DNA of 64,000 nucleotides, taken from NCBI GenBank assembly GCA_050250665.1, contig JBFWOF010000033.1:1-64000 (forward strand). Reading direction: 5' to 3'. Origin of the DNA: JADKFD01 sp050250665 (lineage in GTDB: Bacteria; Pseudomonadota; Gammaproteobacteria; Xanthomonadales; SZUA-5). Position numbers and translations under genes: made by a program. Numbering within the stretch: the stretch's first letter is position 1; each line of letters starts with the position of its first letter. Positions 26,869-35,651 of the stretch are shown piece by piece. Below the pieces are notes generated by a model. The model was not told where the DNA came from and made no database searches. It saw only the letters and a program-made list of their open reading frames with translations.

Positions 26869-27777
26869 ATGAACAGCAGCTACAGCCAGGAGTCAGAGCC
26901 GCTCCTGAGCGCCACGGCGCTGGACAAGGCCTATGGAACACAACAGGCGCTGCGTGAATTCAGTCTGGAGGTTCGCGCTGGCGAAGTGCTGGCGCTGCTT
27001 GGACCGAATGGCGCTGGCAAGACCACGGCGGTGCGGGCCTTCCTGGGCCTGACACCGATCGACAGCGGCAGCATCCGGATCCTGGGTAGCGCGCCCGGTG
27101 CGCGCGGCGCCCGTCTCGGCACCGGGGTGATGCTGCAGGCGGGCGCCTTGCCCGACACCCTGAGTCTGCGCGAGCTATTGCGCTTGAGCGGCTCGTATTT
27201 CGCCGAACCCGAAGCGCTGCAGCAACTGGTCGAGGATTGTGGGATCGCAGAATTCCTGGATCGTCGCTACGGGCAGCTGTCCGGTGGCCAGAAACAGCGG
27301 GTACAGCTGGCGCTGGCACTGATTGGCAAGCCGCGTCTGGCGCTGCTCGACGAGCCCACCGCCGCGCTGGACCTGGTCTCGCGCCAGGCATTCTGGCGCG
27401 CCATCAGGCGCCGGGTCGATGCCGGCCTCGGGGTACTCCTGACCACGCATGACCTGGCCGAAGTCGATTCAGTGGCCCACCGGGTGGTGGTGATGGCCGC
27501 CGGCCGGGTGCTCGGCGAGGGTTCCCCGGCGCAGGTTCGGGCCCGCATTTCCGGGAGCACGTTGCGCTTTCGCACCTGCCTGCCTGCCAAGGAGCTGCTG
27601 GCACTGGGCGAAGCCGAGCTGGTCGATCTGGACCAGAAGCGGGCAACGCTGCGCAGCCACCACCCGGAGGCGCTGCTGCGCGGACTGCTCGAGGCCGATC
27701 CCGGCTTGAGCGAGCTCGAAGTCACCCGCCCGTCGCTGGAGGACGCCGTTTCAGATTGGCTCAAGGAGGCCGCATGA
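26869..27777 (+). CDS. ABC transporter ATP-binding protein
   Basis: 302 residues from the ATG at 26869. Walker A GPNGAGKTTA near residues 46-55, signature LSGGQKQRVQLALAL, Walker B RLALLDEPTAALD and switch histidine in LLTTHDLAEVD. The C-terminal 80 residues form the extra domain seen in CcmA/drug-exporter type subunits. It overlaps the permease gene by four bases (ATGA at 27774). A hairpin CCTGGCGTCC TTCGCCAGG at 26754-26772 lies in the leader. Confidence 0.93.
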   Translation: MNSSYSQESEPLLSATALDKAYGTQQALREFSLEVRAGEVLALLGPNGAGKTTAVRAFLGLTPIDSGSIRILGSAPGARGARLGTGVMLQAGALPDTLSLRELLRLSGSYFAEPEALQQLVEDCGIAEFLDRRYGQLSGGQKQRVQLALALIGKPRLALLDEPTAALDLVSRQAFWRAIRRRVDAGLGVLLTTHDLAEVDSVAHRVVVMAAGRVLGEGSPAQVRARISGSTLRFRTCLPAKELLALGEAELVDLDQKRATLRSHHPEALLRGLLEADPGLSELEVTRPSLEDAVSDWLKEAA

Positions 27778-28535
27778 ACACGCTCACACCGGCAGGCAGC
27801 TGGCCGCGCGCCTATGTCCTGGAAACCTGGATCGAATGCCTGAAAGTCTGGCGTCAGCCCGCATTCCTGTTCCCTACCCTCTTTTTTCCCGCTCTGTTCT
27901 ATCTGCTGTTCGGCATTCTGATGGTGCCGCGCGCCCCCGGCGGCGACGCCGCGCGCTATCTGCTGGCCACCTACGCCACCTTTGGTGCCATCGGCCCTGC
28001 CTTGTTCGGCTTTGGTGTCGGTCTGGCGGAAGAGCGCAGCAACGGCTTGTTCGATCTGCGGCGGGTGTCGCCGGCCCCACCCTTCGCGCCGCTGTTGGCC
28101 AAGGCGGCCATGGCCATGCTCTTCGCCGCGACCATCGCTCTGCTGCTGATCTCCCTGGCCGTGGGCATCGGTGGTGTCCGCGCCGCACCCTCGAGCTTTC
28201 TGGCCCTGATCGTCACGCTGATGCTCGGTACCCTGCCCTTTGCCGCACTTGGCATGGGCATCGGCTGCCTGGTGCGGGCGCAGGCAGCCAGCGCCCTGGT
28301 GCAGCTGATCTATCTGCCGCTGGGTTTCCTCGGCGGGCTGTGGATGCCGGTGTTCATGCTGCCGACATTGATGCAAAGCCTTGCCGCCTGCCTGCCCTCC
28401 TTCCATCTGGGACAGCTCAGCCTGTGGGCACTGGGCGTGCAACCGGGACTGCCCACCCACTCGGCACTGGCCATGCTCGGTTTCACGGCGATCTTCAGCC
28501 TGTTCGCCGCCTGGGCCTGGCGCCGCGCCAGGTAG
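27774..28535 (+). CDS. ABC-2 type permease
   Basis: 253 residues with six membrane segments and the ABC-2 membrane layout, including ATFGAIGPALFGFGVGLAEERSNGLFDLRRVSPAPP, where a short cytoplasmic loop meets the ATPase, and a GFLGGLWMPVFMLP motif near the end. It forms an exporter with the preceding ATPase. The substrate cannot be read from the sequence. No two-component sensor or regulator gene follows it. Confidence 0.92.
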   Translation: MNTLTPAGSWPRAYVLETWIECLKVWRQPAFLFPTLFFPALFYLLFGILMVPRAPGGDAARYLLATYATFGAIGPALFGFGVGLAEERSNGLFDLRRVSPAPPFAPLLAKAAMAMLFAATIALLLISLAVGIGGVRAAPSSFLALIVTLMLGTLPFAALGMGIGCLVRAQAASALVQLIYLPLGFLGGLWMPVFMLPTLMQSLAACLPSFHLGQLSLWALGVQPGLPTHSALAMLGFTAIFSLFAAWAWRRAR

Positions 28536-28587
28536 TTGCGGTTCTTGACGAAGATCGGGGCACCGGGCAAGTCCCGGCGAAAATGCG

Positions 28588-28665
28588 GGACCCAAAGGAC
28601 GCGAAGGAACAGCAGGAAGACCGAAGAGAAAAAGCAGAAGCCATGAAGCACTGGCCTTTCTGATC
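28588..28665. repeat. GACGCGAAGG-type repeat
   Basis: Contains CCCAAAGGACGCGAAGGAAC and AGAAAAAGCAGAAGCCATGA followed by GGCCTTTCTG. The same wording recurs at 43001, 55861-56016 and 58074-58187, so this is a dispersed intergenic element. The rest of the gap 28536-28712 shows no gene. Confidence 0.7.
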
Positions 28666-28712
28666 TTGGCGCCCCGCTCCTGGTCTGATCCACGGGCGGT
28701 CGGGCGGATTCC

Positions 28713-29030
28713 TCAGCCGCGCCTGGGCGCGCAATAGATTCCGTGCAGCGCCGTCAGCACGGTACTGACGGCGTCGCTGGCGACGCGGTAGTAGATGGTC
28801 TGGGATTCGCGCCGGGTGGCCACCAGGCCATCCTCGCGCAGCACCGCCAGATGCTGTGACAGCGCCGACTGGCTGAGATCGAGTTCGGCATTGAGCTGCC
28901 CTACCGAGCGCTCGCCTTCCAGCAGATGACACAGCACCAGCAAGCGGTGCTCGTTGGCCAGAGCCTTCAGCAGGCGCGCGGCGGCACCAGCGCTATCGCG
29001 CATCTGCTCCATGTCGAGGACGTTGCTCAT
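28713..29030 (-). CDS. ArsR-family repressor, BigR/SqrR type (persulfide sensor)
   Basis: 105 residues from the ATG at 29030. Winged helix with recognition region LNAELDLSQSALSQHLAVLREDGLVATRRESQTIYYRV. Two cysteines, C34 in RLLVLCHLLEG and C100 in HGIYCAPRRG, sit where BigR/SqrR/YgaV repressors form a reversible persulfide-dependent disulfide; metal-binding motifs of ArsR/SmtB (CxC in the recognition helix) are absent. It is divergent from sulfide:quinone oxidoreductase. Repression of that gene and itself, relieved by sulfane sulfur, is the natural inference. Confidence 0.88.
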   Translation of the reverse strand: MSNVLDMEQMRDSAGAAARLLKALANEHRLLVLCHLLEGERSVGQLNAELDLSQSALSQHLAVLREDGLVATRRESQTIYYRVASDAVSTVLTALHGIYCAPRRG

Positions 29031-29141
29031 GTCTGAACCACCATCTGTGTGCGACCCTGATAAATTAGCACAAGTTGATATAGAGCAAAGCCCCGCGGAC
29101 GCGCCTGCTCCACACTGGTGCAAACACCCCGGGAGAAGATC
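29031..29141. promoter_or_regulatory. Divergent control region between repressor and sqr
   Basis: The only AT-rich stretch here is 29057-29091 (TGATAAATTAGCACAAGTTG then ATATAGAGC), lying between the two divergent starts. It resembles the TATATTAG-bearing promoter at 30450-30489 and is the best candidate operator for the repressor. A purine-rich ribosome site GGGAGA at 29131 sits 6 bases before the sqr ATG and decides that start. Confidence 0.55.
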
Positions 29142-30413
29142 ATGGCACAGGTCATTGTCGTCGGCGCTGGCATCGGCGGGATGAGCGCGGCCTACGAGTT
29201 GCGCGCGGCGCTGGGTCCGGAGCATTCGGTCACCGTCGTCGGTGATGGGCCCCGCTTCAGCTTCACCCCCTCCAATCCCTGGGTGGCCGTGGGCTGGCGC
29301 AAGCCGCCCGAGATCCAGGTGGATGCAGGCAAGTATCTGGGCAAGAAGAACATCGGCTTCGTCCCCGAAGCCGCAGCCCGCATCGATGCGGCTGGCAAGT
29401 CGCTGACGACGGTATCGGGCAAGTCACTGGACTTCGACTATCTGGTGATCTGCACCGGCCCACGGCTGGCCTTTGACGAGATTCCGGGTTTTGGTCCGAT
29501 CAACGGCCACACCCAGTCGATCTGCACCACCGAACATGCCACCCGTGCCTGGCAGCAGTATCAGGAATTCCTCAAGCATCCGGGTCCGATTGTGGTCGGC
29601 GCGGTCGCTGGTGCCAGTTGCTTCGGTCCCGCCTACGAGTTTGCGATGATCCTCGATGCCGATCTGCGCAAGCGCAAGCTGCGCGATCGCGTGCCGATCA
29701 CTTTCGTCAGCAGCGAACCCTATGTGGGTCATATGGGCTTGGGCGGTGTCGGCGATTCCAAGGGCCTGCTCGAATCCGAATTCCGGCAGCGCCACATCAA
29801 GTGGATCACCAACTGCAAGGTGCGTGAGTTCACCGAGAATCAGGTCACTGCCATCGAGCACAGCGATCACGGCGAAGTCCTGCGCGAGCACGTGCTGCCT
29901 TTCAAGTTCGCCATGATGATGCCGGCCTTCACCGGCGTCGCTGCGGTGGCTGCGGTCGAAGGCCTGTGTAATCCGCGCGGCTTCGTGCTGATCGACGAGT
30001 TCCAGCGCAACCCAAGCTTTCCGCACATCTATTCGGCGGGGGTCTGTGTGGCCATCGCCCCGACCGAGCCGACACCGGTGCCCACCGGCGTGCCCAAGAC
30101 CGGCTTCATGATCGAATCGATGGTCTCGGCCATCGTCCAGAACCTGAAGGCCGCGATCGAGGGCAAGGCGCCGACCGCCAAGGCCACCTGGAACGCCATC
30201 TGCCTGGCCGACATGGGCGACACCGGTGCGGCCTTCGTGGCCCTGCCGCAGATGCCGCCGCGCAACGTCACCTGGGCCAAGGTCGGCCGCTGGGTCCATC
30301 TGGCCAAGATCGCCTTCGAGAAGTACTTCCTGGCCAAGATGAAGAGCGGCAACACGGAGCCGATCTATGAGAAGTACGTACTCAAGGCTTTGGGCATAGA
30401 CAAGCTGAAGTAG
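29142..30413 (+). CDS. sqr: Sulfide:quinone oxidoreductase
   Basis: 423 residues. FAD enzyme that oxidises sulfide to sulfane sulfur and passes electrons to quinone at the inner membrane. N-terminal nucleotide site VIVVGAGIGGMSAAYEL; a second flavin motif LVICTGPRLAFDEIPG. Three cysteines match the catalytic set of well-studied SQRs in position and context: C128 (QSICTT), C160 (GASCFGPAYE) and C354 (NAICLADMGDTG). Flavocytochrome c sulfide dehydrogenases lack this arrangement. The C-terminal amphipathic tail (WVHLAKIAFEKYFLAKMKSG) fits membrane docking. Divergent from the persulfide-sensing repressor and followed by the DUF2892-RND genes. Confidence 0.92.
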   Translation: MAQVIVVGAGIGGMSAAYELRAALGPEHSVTVVGDGPRFSFTPSNPWVAVGWRKPPEIQVDAGKYLGKKNIGFVPEAAARIDAAGKSLTTVSGKSLDFDYLVICTGPRLAFDEIPGFGPINGHTQSICTTEHATRAWQQYQEFLKHPGPIVVGAVAGASCFGPAYEFAMILDADLRKRKLRDRVPITFVSSEPYVGHMGLGGVGDSKGLLESEFRQRHIKWITNCKVREFTENQVTAIEHSDHGEVLREHVLPFKFAMMMPAFTGVAAVAAVEGLCNPRGFVLIDEFQRNPSFPHIYSAGVCVAIAPTEPTPVPTGVPKTGFMIESMVSAIVQNLKAAIEGKAPTAKATWNAICLADMGDTGAAFVALPQMPPRNVTWAKVGRWVHLAKIAFEKYFLAKMKSGNTEPIYEKYVLKALGIDKLK

Positions 30414-30449
30414 GGCCTCCTGCGCATCAGGGAACCGGATACCGCTCAC

Positions 30450-30489
30450 TTGACTTTATATTAGGTTCCTCTATATTAGAATTCACTAA
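30450..30489 (+). promoter_or_regulatory. Promoter and candidate ArsR operator before the DUF2892-RND operon
   Basis: A -35 box TTGACT (30450-30455) and -10 box TATATT (30472-30477) are spaced by 16 bases. The octamer TATATTAG occurs twice, at 30457-30464 and 30472-30479, exactly 15 bases apart and overlapping the promoter; an inverted TTAG-N6-CTAA follows at 30476-30489. AT-rich overlapping repeats of this kind suit an ArsR-type repressor such as the one at 28713-29030. The link is inferred. Confidence 0.6.
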
Positions 30490-30504
30490 CTCAAGGAGCT
30501 GAAC

Positions 30505-30708
30505 ATGAACATCGATCGCATCGTTCTGGCGTTTGCCGGCAGCGTGGTGCTGCTGAGCGTCGCTCTGGCGCACTGGTTCTCACCGTGGTGGTTGCTGCTG
30601 ACCGCTTTCGTCGGCCTGAATCTGCTGCAATCGGCCTTCACAGGCTTCTGTCCCTTGGCCATCATGCTGAGGAAATCCGGACTTCCTGCCGGACAGGCCT
30701 TTCGCTGA
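30505..30708 (+). CDS. DUF2892 (YgaP transmembrane-like) protein
   Basis: 67 residues with a strong ribosome site AAGGAG at 30494. Two membrane helices (about 7-22 and 28-43) and the family motif NLLQSAFTGFCPLAIMLRKSGL with one cysteine. The same module is the membrane part of YgaP, a rhodanese under an ArsR persulfide sensor in E. coli; here it stands without the rhodanese domain. It directly precedes the RND adaptor gene (1-base gap). Confidence 0.9.
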   Translation: MNIDRIVLAFAGSVVLLSVALAHWFSPWWLLLTAFVGLNLLQSAFTGFCPLAIMLRKSGLPAGQAFR

Positions 30709-30709
30709 C

Positions 30710-31777
30710 ATGATGATTCGACTCGCCGCTCTCACCGTGATTCTGGCAAGCCTGTCGGCCTGCGGCAGCTCGGCGCCGCCGACCCGCGATGCGGCGCCAC
30801 TGCCGCAGTTGCCGACACTGACGATCACGCCCGAAAGCACGGCGCGAGAGCGAGTCTGGGACGGCGTGGTCGAGGCCGTGAATCAGGCCACGCTGTCGGC
30901 GCAGACCGCCGGCCGGGTGCTGGAGCTGCCTTTCGATGTCGACGATTACGTGCCTGCCGGCGCAGTGGTGGTGCGCTTCACCGACGTCGAGCAGCAATCG
31001 GCCAGTCGCCAGGCCCAGGCGCAACTGCGGGCCGCCGAAGCCGCTGCCCGCGAGGCCGAATCCGAGTACACCCGCATCCAGAGCGTTTATGAGCGCAAGC
31101 TGGTGGCCAAGGCCCAGCTGGATCAGGCCACCGCCCGCCGGGATTCTGCACGGGCGGCGCTGGAAGCAGCCCGCGCCGGCGTCCGCAGTGCCGGCGAACA
31201 GGTGGATTACACGGTCATCCGTGCGCCCTTCAGCGGCATCGTCACCGCGCGTCATGTGCAGATCGGCGAGTCGGTCCGTCCCGGACAGCAACTGATCTCG
31301 GGTCTGTCGCTGGGCCAGTTGCGACTGGCCGTGGAAGTACCGCAAAGCGATATCGCGGCCATCCGCGACCGCAAGCAGGCCAGCGTGCTGCTGGGCAGCG
31401 ATGGCGCCCGGCGGATTGCCGCGACCTCGGTCACGGTATTTCCCTACGCCGATCCCAACACCCACAGTTTCAAGGTCCGCATCGAATTGCCGGAGGAAGA
31501 GACCGGATTGCATCCGGGCATGACCGTCAAGGTGGCCTTCGATGTCGGTAGCAGCGAGCGTCTGCTGCTGCCACGCAGCGCGCTGGTCCAGCGCAGCGAG
31601 GTCAGTGCCGTCTATGTCCTGGATCAGCAGCAGCTCAGCCTGCGCCAGCTGCGGCTGGGACATGCCTTCGGAGATCGCGTCGAAGTCCTGGCCGGATTGA
31701 GTGGTGGTGAGACCATCGTCACCGACCCGCTGGCGGCGGCAGCGGCGCTGGTCAGCCGGCGCGCCGACCATGAGTGA
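30710..31777 (+). CDS. RND efflux periplasmic adaptor (lipoprotein)
   Basis: 355 residues. Lipobox LASLSAC near residue 18 marks an inner-membrane-anchored lipoprotein. Barrel-sandwich and lipoyl halves flank a short alpha-hairpin (about 105-165, RQAQAQLRAAEAAAREAESEYTRI...), followed by a beta barrel and the membrane-proximal domain. It would link the RND pump encoded next to an outer-membrane channel that must come from elsewhere, since none is encoded here. The gene overlaps the pump gene by 8 bases. Confidence 0.93.
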   Translation: MMIRLAALTVILASLSACGSSAPPTRDAAPLPQLPTLTITPESTARERVWDGVVEAVNQATLSAQTAGRVLELPFDVDDYVPAGAVVVRFTDVEQQSASRQAQAQLRAAEAAAREAESEYTRIQSVYERKLVAKAQLDQATARRDSARAALEAARAGVRSAGEQVDYTVIRAPFSGIVTARHVQIGESVRPGQQLISGLSLGQLRLAVEVPQSDIAAIRDRKQASVLLGSDGARRIAATSVTVFPYADPNTHSFKVRIELPEEETGLHPGMTVKVAFDVGSSERLLLPRSALVQRSEVSAVYVLDQQQLSLRQLRLGHAFGDRVEVLAGLSGGETIVTDPLAAAAALVSRRADHE

Positions 31778-34700
31778 GGCTCTGGGCTTCTCCGGGCGGC
31801 TCGCACGCAGCTTCCAGGCCAATCCGCTAACCCCGATCCTGGCATTGGCCGGCCTGCTGCTGGGTATCGCCGCAACCCTGATTACCCCGCGCGAGGAAGA
31901 ACCTCAGATCGAGGTAACTTTCGCCAATGTGTTTGTGCCCTTCCCCGGTGCCGACGTCGCCGATGTCGAGAATCTGGTGGCGGTGCCGCTGGAACAGACT
32001 CTCGCGGAGATCGAGGGCGTCAAGCATGTCTATTCGGTGAGTCGTCCCGGCGGCGCCGTCATCACCGTCGAGTTCATTGTTGGCGAAGCACGACGCGATG
32101 CCATCGTCCGCCTGTACAACCAGATCTATTCCAATCAGGACTGGATGCCGCCGGGCCTCGGCGTCGGTCAGCCGCTGATCAAGCCGATGGGCATCGACGA
32201 TGTGCCGGTGATGAGCGTGACGCTCTGGACCGACGATCCGGCACGCGGCGCCACTGAACTGGCAGAAGTGGCGCATACGCTGGAAGCTGAACTCAAGCGC
32301 GTGCCCGGCACCCGCGACGTCTACACCATCGGTGCCCCCGAACGGGTCGCGCTGGTGGAACTCGACCCGACCCGACTGGCCGGTTACGGACTGACCGTGG
32401 GCGAACTCGGCAATGCTCTGCGGGCCGCAAACCAGGTGGCTCAGGCTGGCTCCAGAGTCAGCGCAGACCGCGAGATTCCGCTGACTGCCGGTGGTTTTCT
32501 CCGGGATGCCAGCGAAGTCAGCCAGCTGGTGATTGGCGTCAATCGCGGCCAGCCGGTGTATCTGTCGGATGTGGCCGATGTGCGTGGTGGTGGCGACCTG
32601 CCCAGCACTTACGTCTGGCACCAGGCGGTCCATGAGGGTCCAGCCACAGGTACGGCGCCGGCGGTGACCATCGCCATTGCCAAGAAACCCGGCAGCAACG
32701 CCGCCGATATCACCCAGAGCATCGGCGAGCGGCTGCAGACGCTGCGCGGCACGATGATTCCCGACGGCGTCAATGTGGAGATCACCCGCGATTACGGTCG
32801 GACCGCCACCGACAAGGCCCAGAAACTGATCCAGAAACTGATTTTCGCCACGCTGTCGGTGGTACTCCTGGTGCTGTTTGCGCTCGGTCGCCGCGAAGCG
32901 GTTGTGGTTGGCACGGCTGTGGTCCTGACCCTGGCGCTGACACTGGCTGCCTCCTATTTCCTCGGATTCACCATCAACCGGGTCAGCCTGTTCGCGCTGA
33001 TCTTCTCGATCGGCATTCTGGTGGACGACGCCATCGTGGTGGTCGAGAACATCCACCGGCACATGGCCCTGGGCGGACGCTCGCTGAAGGAAGCCATCCC
33101 GCCGGCGGTAGACGAGGTGGGCGGTCCGACCATCCTGGCCACCTTCACCGTGATCGCGGCACTGCTGCCGATGGCCTTTGTCAGTGGCCTGATGGGGCCG
33201 TACATGCGACCGATCCCGATCAACGCCAGTGTCGGCATGCTGCTGTCGCTGGCCGTGGCGCTGACGGTCACGCCGTGGCTGTCGCTGAAGCTGATCCGCC
33301 ATCACGACGCCAATCACGGCGGCGCTGCCGACCACGGCGACCACGGCGACCAGCGCGGGAGCGGCCTGCACCGGCTGTTTGAAAGAGTCCTGAGGCCATT
33401 CCTGGAGGGCGCACACGCAGCCCGCCGGCGATTGCTGCTGTTCCTGTCGATGCTGCTGCTGGTTGCGGCCTCGGCCAGCCTCGCCGTAGTCGAACTGGTG
33501 GTGTTGAAGATGCTCCCCTTCGACAACAAGTCCGAGTTTCAGGTGGTCCTGGACATGCCCGAGGGCAGCACCCTTGAGAGCACCAACCGCGCTTTGGGCG
33601 AACTCGCGGCCGAGGTTGCCCGGCAGCCCGAGGTCGCCAGCATCCAGGGCTATGCCGGCACTTCGGCGCCGGTCAATTTCAACGGACTGGTGCGCCAGTA
33701 CTATCTGCGCGCTGGCGCCAACGTCGGTGATCTGCAGGTCAATCTGATCGACAAGCACCAGCGTTCGCGCAAGAGCCACGACATCGCCCGCGCCGCCCGC
33801 CCGGCGCTGGCGGCCATCGGCGCCCGCTACGGGGCCTCGGTCAAGGTGGTCGAGGTTCCGCCGGGACCGCCGGTGATGTCGCCACTGGTGGCCGAGATCT
33901 ACGGCCCCGACCCGACCCGCGGACGCGAACTGGCGCTCAAATTGCAGCAGCAGTTCGCTCAGACAGCGGGCATCGTCGATATCGATACCACGGTGGAGGC
34001 CGACAGCCCGCGCGAATTGCTGGTCGTCGACCGCCAGCGGGCCTCGCGCCTGGGCATCACCCAGCAGCAGATCGTCGATACCCTCGCCACGGGCCTCGGC
34101 GGCATGGATGCCAGCTATCTGCATGACGGTGCCGCCAAGTACGCCATGCCGATCCGTCTACGCCTGGCGCCCGGAGATCAGGCCGAAGTCGAACACCTGC
34201 TGACCTTGCAGGTGCGTGCCGCCAATGCCGAGCTGGTGCCGCTGTCGGAACTGGTCCAGATCCGCGATGCGCGCTGGGAGCGCTCGGTCTATCACAAGGA
34301 TCTGCTGCCGGTGAGCATGGTCTTTGCCGACGAGGGCGGCGCCGTCGACAGCCCGCTTTACGGCATGTTCAGCATCGTCGGCGAAATCAGCGATCAGGGG
34401 CTGGACGGCAGCGCGATCGATCAATATTTCTTCAAGGCGCCGGTAGACACGACCCGTTTTGCCATCAAATGGGATGGCGAATGGCAGATCACCTTCGAGA
34501 CCTTCCGCGACATGGGTCTGGCCTATTCGGTGGGTCTGGTGCTGATCTACCTGCTGGTGGTGGGGCAGTTCCGCAATTACGTCGTGCCGCTGATCATCAT
34601 GGCGCCAATTCCGCTGACCGTGATCGGCGTCATGCCCGGACATGCGCTGCTCGGGGCGCAATTCACCGCCACCAGCATGATCGGCATGATCGCCCTGGCC

Positions 34701-34997
34701 GGCATCATCGTGCGCAATTCGATCCTGCTGGTCGATTTCATCAACCAGGCACTGATCGAGGGCATCACCCTGTCCGATGCCGTCGTCGAGGCCTGCGCGG
34801 TGCGCGCCAAACCCATCGTCCTGACCGCGGTTGCGGCCATGTCCGGCGGGCTGTTCATCCTTGACGACCCGATCTTCAATGGCCTCGCCGTATCGCTGAT
34901 TTTCGGCATTCTGGTCTCCACATTGCTGACGCTGGTGGTGATTCCGGTGTTGTACTTTGTCTACCTCAACCGCCGCGAACGCCTTCAGCCGCAGTAA
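31770..34997 (+). CDS. RND efflux transporter permease
   Basis: 1075 residues. Twelve membrane segments in the two-fold RND layout with large periplasmic loops. TM4 carries the proton-relay pair in GILVDDAIVVVENIHRH. The second loop region contains a His/Asp-rich insert HHDANHGGAADHGDHGDQRG near residues 511-530, in the central cytoplasmic loop after TM6. The sequence type is that of adaptor-coupled drug or solute exporters rather than the heavy-metal CusA class, whose methionine triad I do not see. Start is the ATG overlapping the adaptor stop. The substrate is unknown; the operon context suggests sulfur stress. Confidence 0.93.
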   Translation: MSEALGFSGRLARSFQANPLTPILALAGLLLGIAATLITPREEEPQIEVTFANVFVPFPGADVADVENLVAVPLEQTLAEIEGVKHVYSVSRPGGAVITVEFIVGEARRDAIVRLYNQIYSNQDWMPPGLGVGQPLIKPMGIDDVPVMSVTLWTDDPARGATELAEVAHTLEAELKRVPGTRDVYTIGAPERVALVELDPTRLAGYGLTVGELGNALRAANQVAQAGSRVSADREIPLTAGGFLRDASEVSQLVIGVNRGQPVYLSDVADVRGGGDLPSTYVWHQAVHEGPATGTAPAVTIAIAKKPGSNAADITQSIGERLQTLRGTMIPDGVNVEITRDYGRTATDKAQKLIQKLIFATLSVVLLVLFALGRREAVVVGTAVVLTLALTLAASYFLGFTINRVSLFALIFSIGILVDDAIVVVENIHRHMALGGRSLKEAIPPAVDEVGGPTILATFTVIAALLPMAFVSGLMGPYMRPIPINASVGMLLSLAVALTVTPWLSLKLIRHHDANHGGAADHGDHGDQRGSGLHRLFERVLRPFLEGAHAARRRLLLFLSMLLLVAASASLAVVELVVLKMLPFDNKSEFQVVLDMPEGSTLESTNRALGELAAEVARQPEVASIQGYAGTSAPVNFNGLVRQYYLRAGANVGDLQVNLIDKHQRSRKSHDIARAARPALAAIGARYGASVKVVEVPPGPPVMSPLVAEIYGPDPTRGRELALKLQQQFAQTAGIVDIDTTVEADSPRELLVVDRQRASRLGITQQQIVDTLATGLGGMDASYLHDGAAKYAMPIRLRLAPGDQAEVEHLLTLQVRAANAELVPLSELVQIRDARWERSVYHKDLLPVSMVFADEGGAVDSPLYGMFSIVGEISDQGLDGSAIDQYFFKAPVDTTRFAIKWDGEWQITFETFRDMGLAYSVGLVLIYLLVVGQFRNYVVPLIIMAPIPLTVIGVMPGHALLGAQFTATSMIGMIALAGIIVRNSILLVDFINQALIEGITLSDAVVEACAVRAKPIVLTAVAAMSGGLFILDDPIFNGLAVSLIFGILVSTLLTLVVIPVLYFVYLNRRERLQPQ

Positions 34998-35027
34998 GAT
35001 GGGCTCCGAGACGCATACAATGAGCCC

Positions 35028-35651
35028 ATGGCGGAAACTTCGGACATGCCCAGCTTGGCCACCCACCAGACCCTGCGCTGCGATGCGGCAGCGGAACGCG
35101 AACTAGCCCAGCGCCTGCGCCCGGGCCTGAGGGTGATCCTCCGGGCACGTCTGGGCGGCGCGGCCATGGTCGATGATCTGGTCCAGGAAGCGCTGATCCT
35201 GATCATCGCCCGCTGGCGTCAGGGGGAAATCGCCGATCCTCAGCAGCAAGCCGCCTTTGCACACACCACGGCGGTGCATCTGGCGTCCAACGCCACTCGC
35301 ACCGAAGCCAGGCGGCGGCGCCTGGCCAGTGACTATGCGCACAGCGTCGAAGCACAGTTCGAACCCTCTCCGGAAGAGCGAATGGCGCAGCGCCAATTGC
35401 TGGAAGCAGTGCGCGCGACTGTTGAAGAGCTGCCGAACGAGCGCGACCGTCAGGTGCTGCGCGCCTATTACCTCGATGATCTGAGCAAGGTGGAGATCTG
35501 CGCCGAGCTGGAACTCGAAGCTCGACATTTCGACCGGGTATTGCATCGGGCCCGGGTCCGACTGCGTGAATTTGTGATGCGGTCGGCAGAATCGGCTGGG
35601 ACATCCGCCGCCGTGACGACATTGACTGACAGTACCAAGACGAAATCATGA
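35028..35651 (+). CDS. ECF-type RNA polymerase sigma factor
   Basis: 207 residues. Region 2 is recognisable as LGGAAMVDDLVQEALILIIARWRQGE near residues 42-67, and region 4 as VEELPNERDRQVLRAYYLDDLSKVEICAELELEARHFDRVLHRARVRLRE near 125-175. The N-terminal 20 residues are extra. The promoter-recognition helix is poorly conserved. It lies 30 bases after the RND gene, but its own ribosome site and partner suggest a separate unit. Its stop overlaps the start of the next gene (ATGA at 35648). Confidence 0.88.
   Translation: MAETSDMPSLATHQTLRCDAAAERELAQRLRPGLRVILRARLGGAAMVDDLVQEALILIIARWRQGEIADPQQQAAFAHTTAVHLASNATRTEARRRRLASDYAHSVEAQFEPSPEERMAQRQLLEAVRATVEELPNERDRQVLRAYYLDDLSKVEICAELELEARHFDRVLHRARVRLREFVMRSAESAGTSAAVTTLTDSTKTKS

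Noticed and set aside
29031..29141. Interpretation of the ArsR protein as an arsenic or metal sensor
   Set aside because: No metal-binding CxC in the recognition helix and no ars genes; the cysteine pair and sqr neighbour fit persulfide sensing better.
31827..34124. 765-residue open frame on the minus strand
   Set aside because: Antisense to the RND permease; His/Asp/Gln-rich shadow without motifs.
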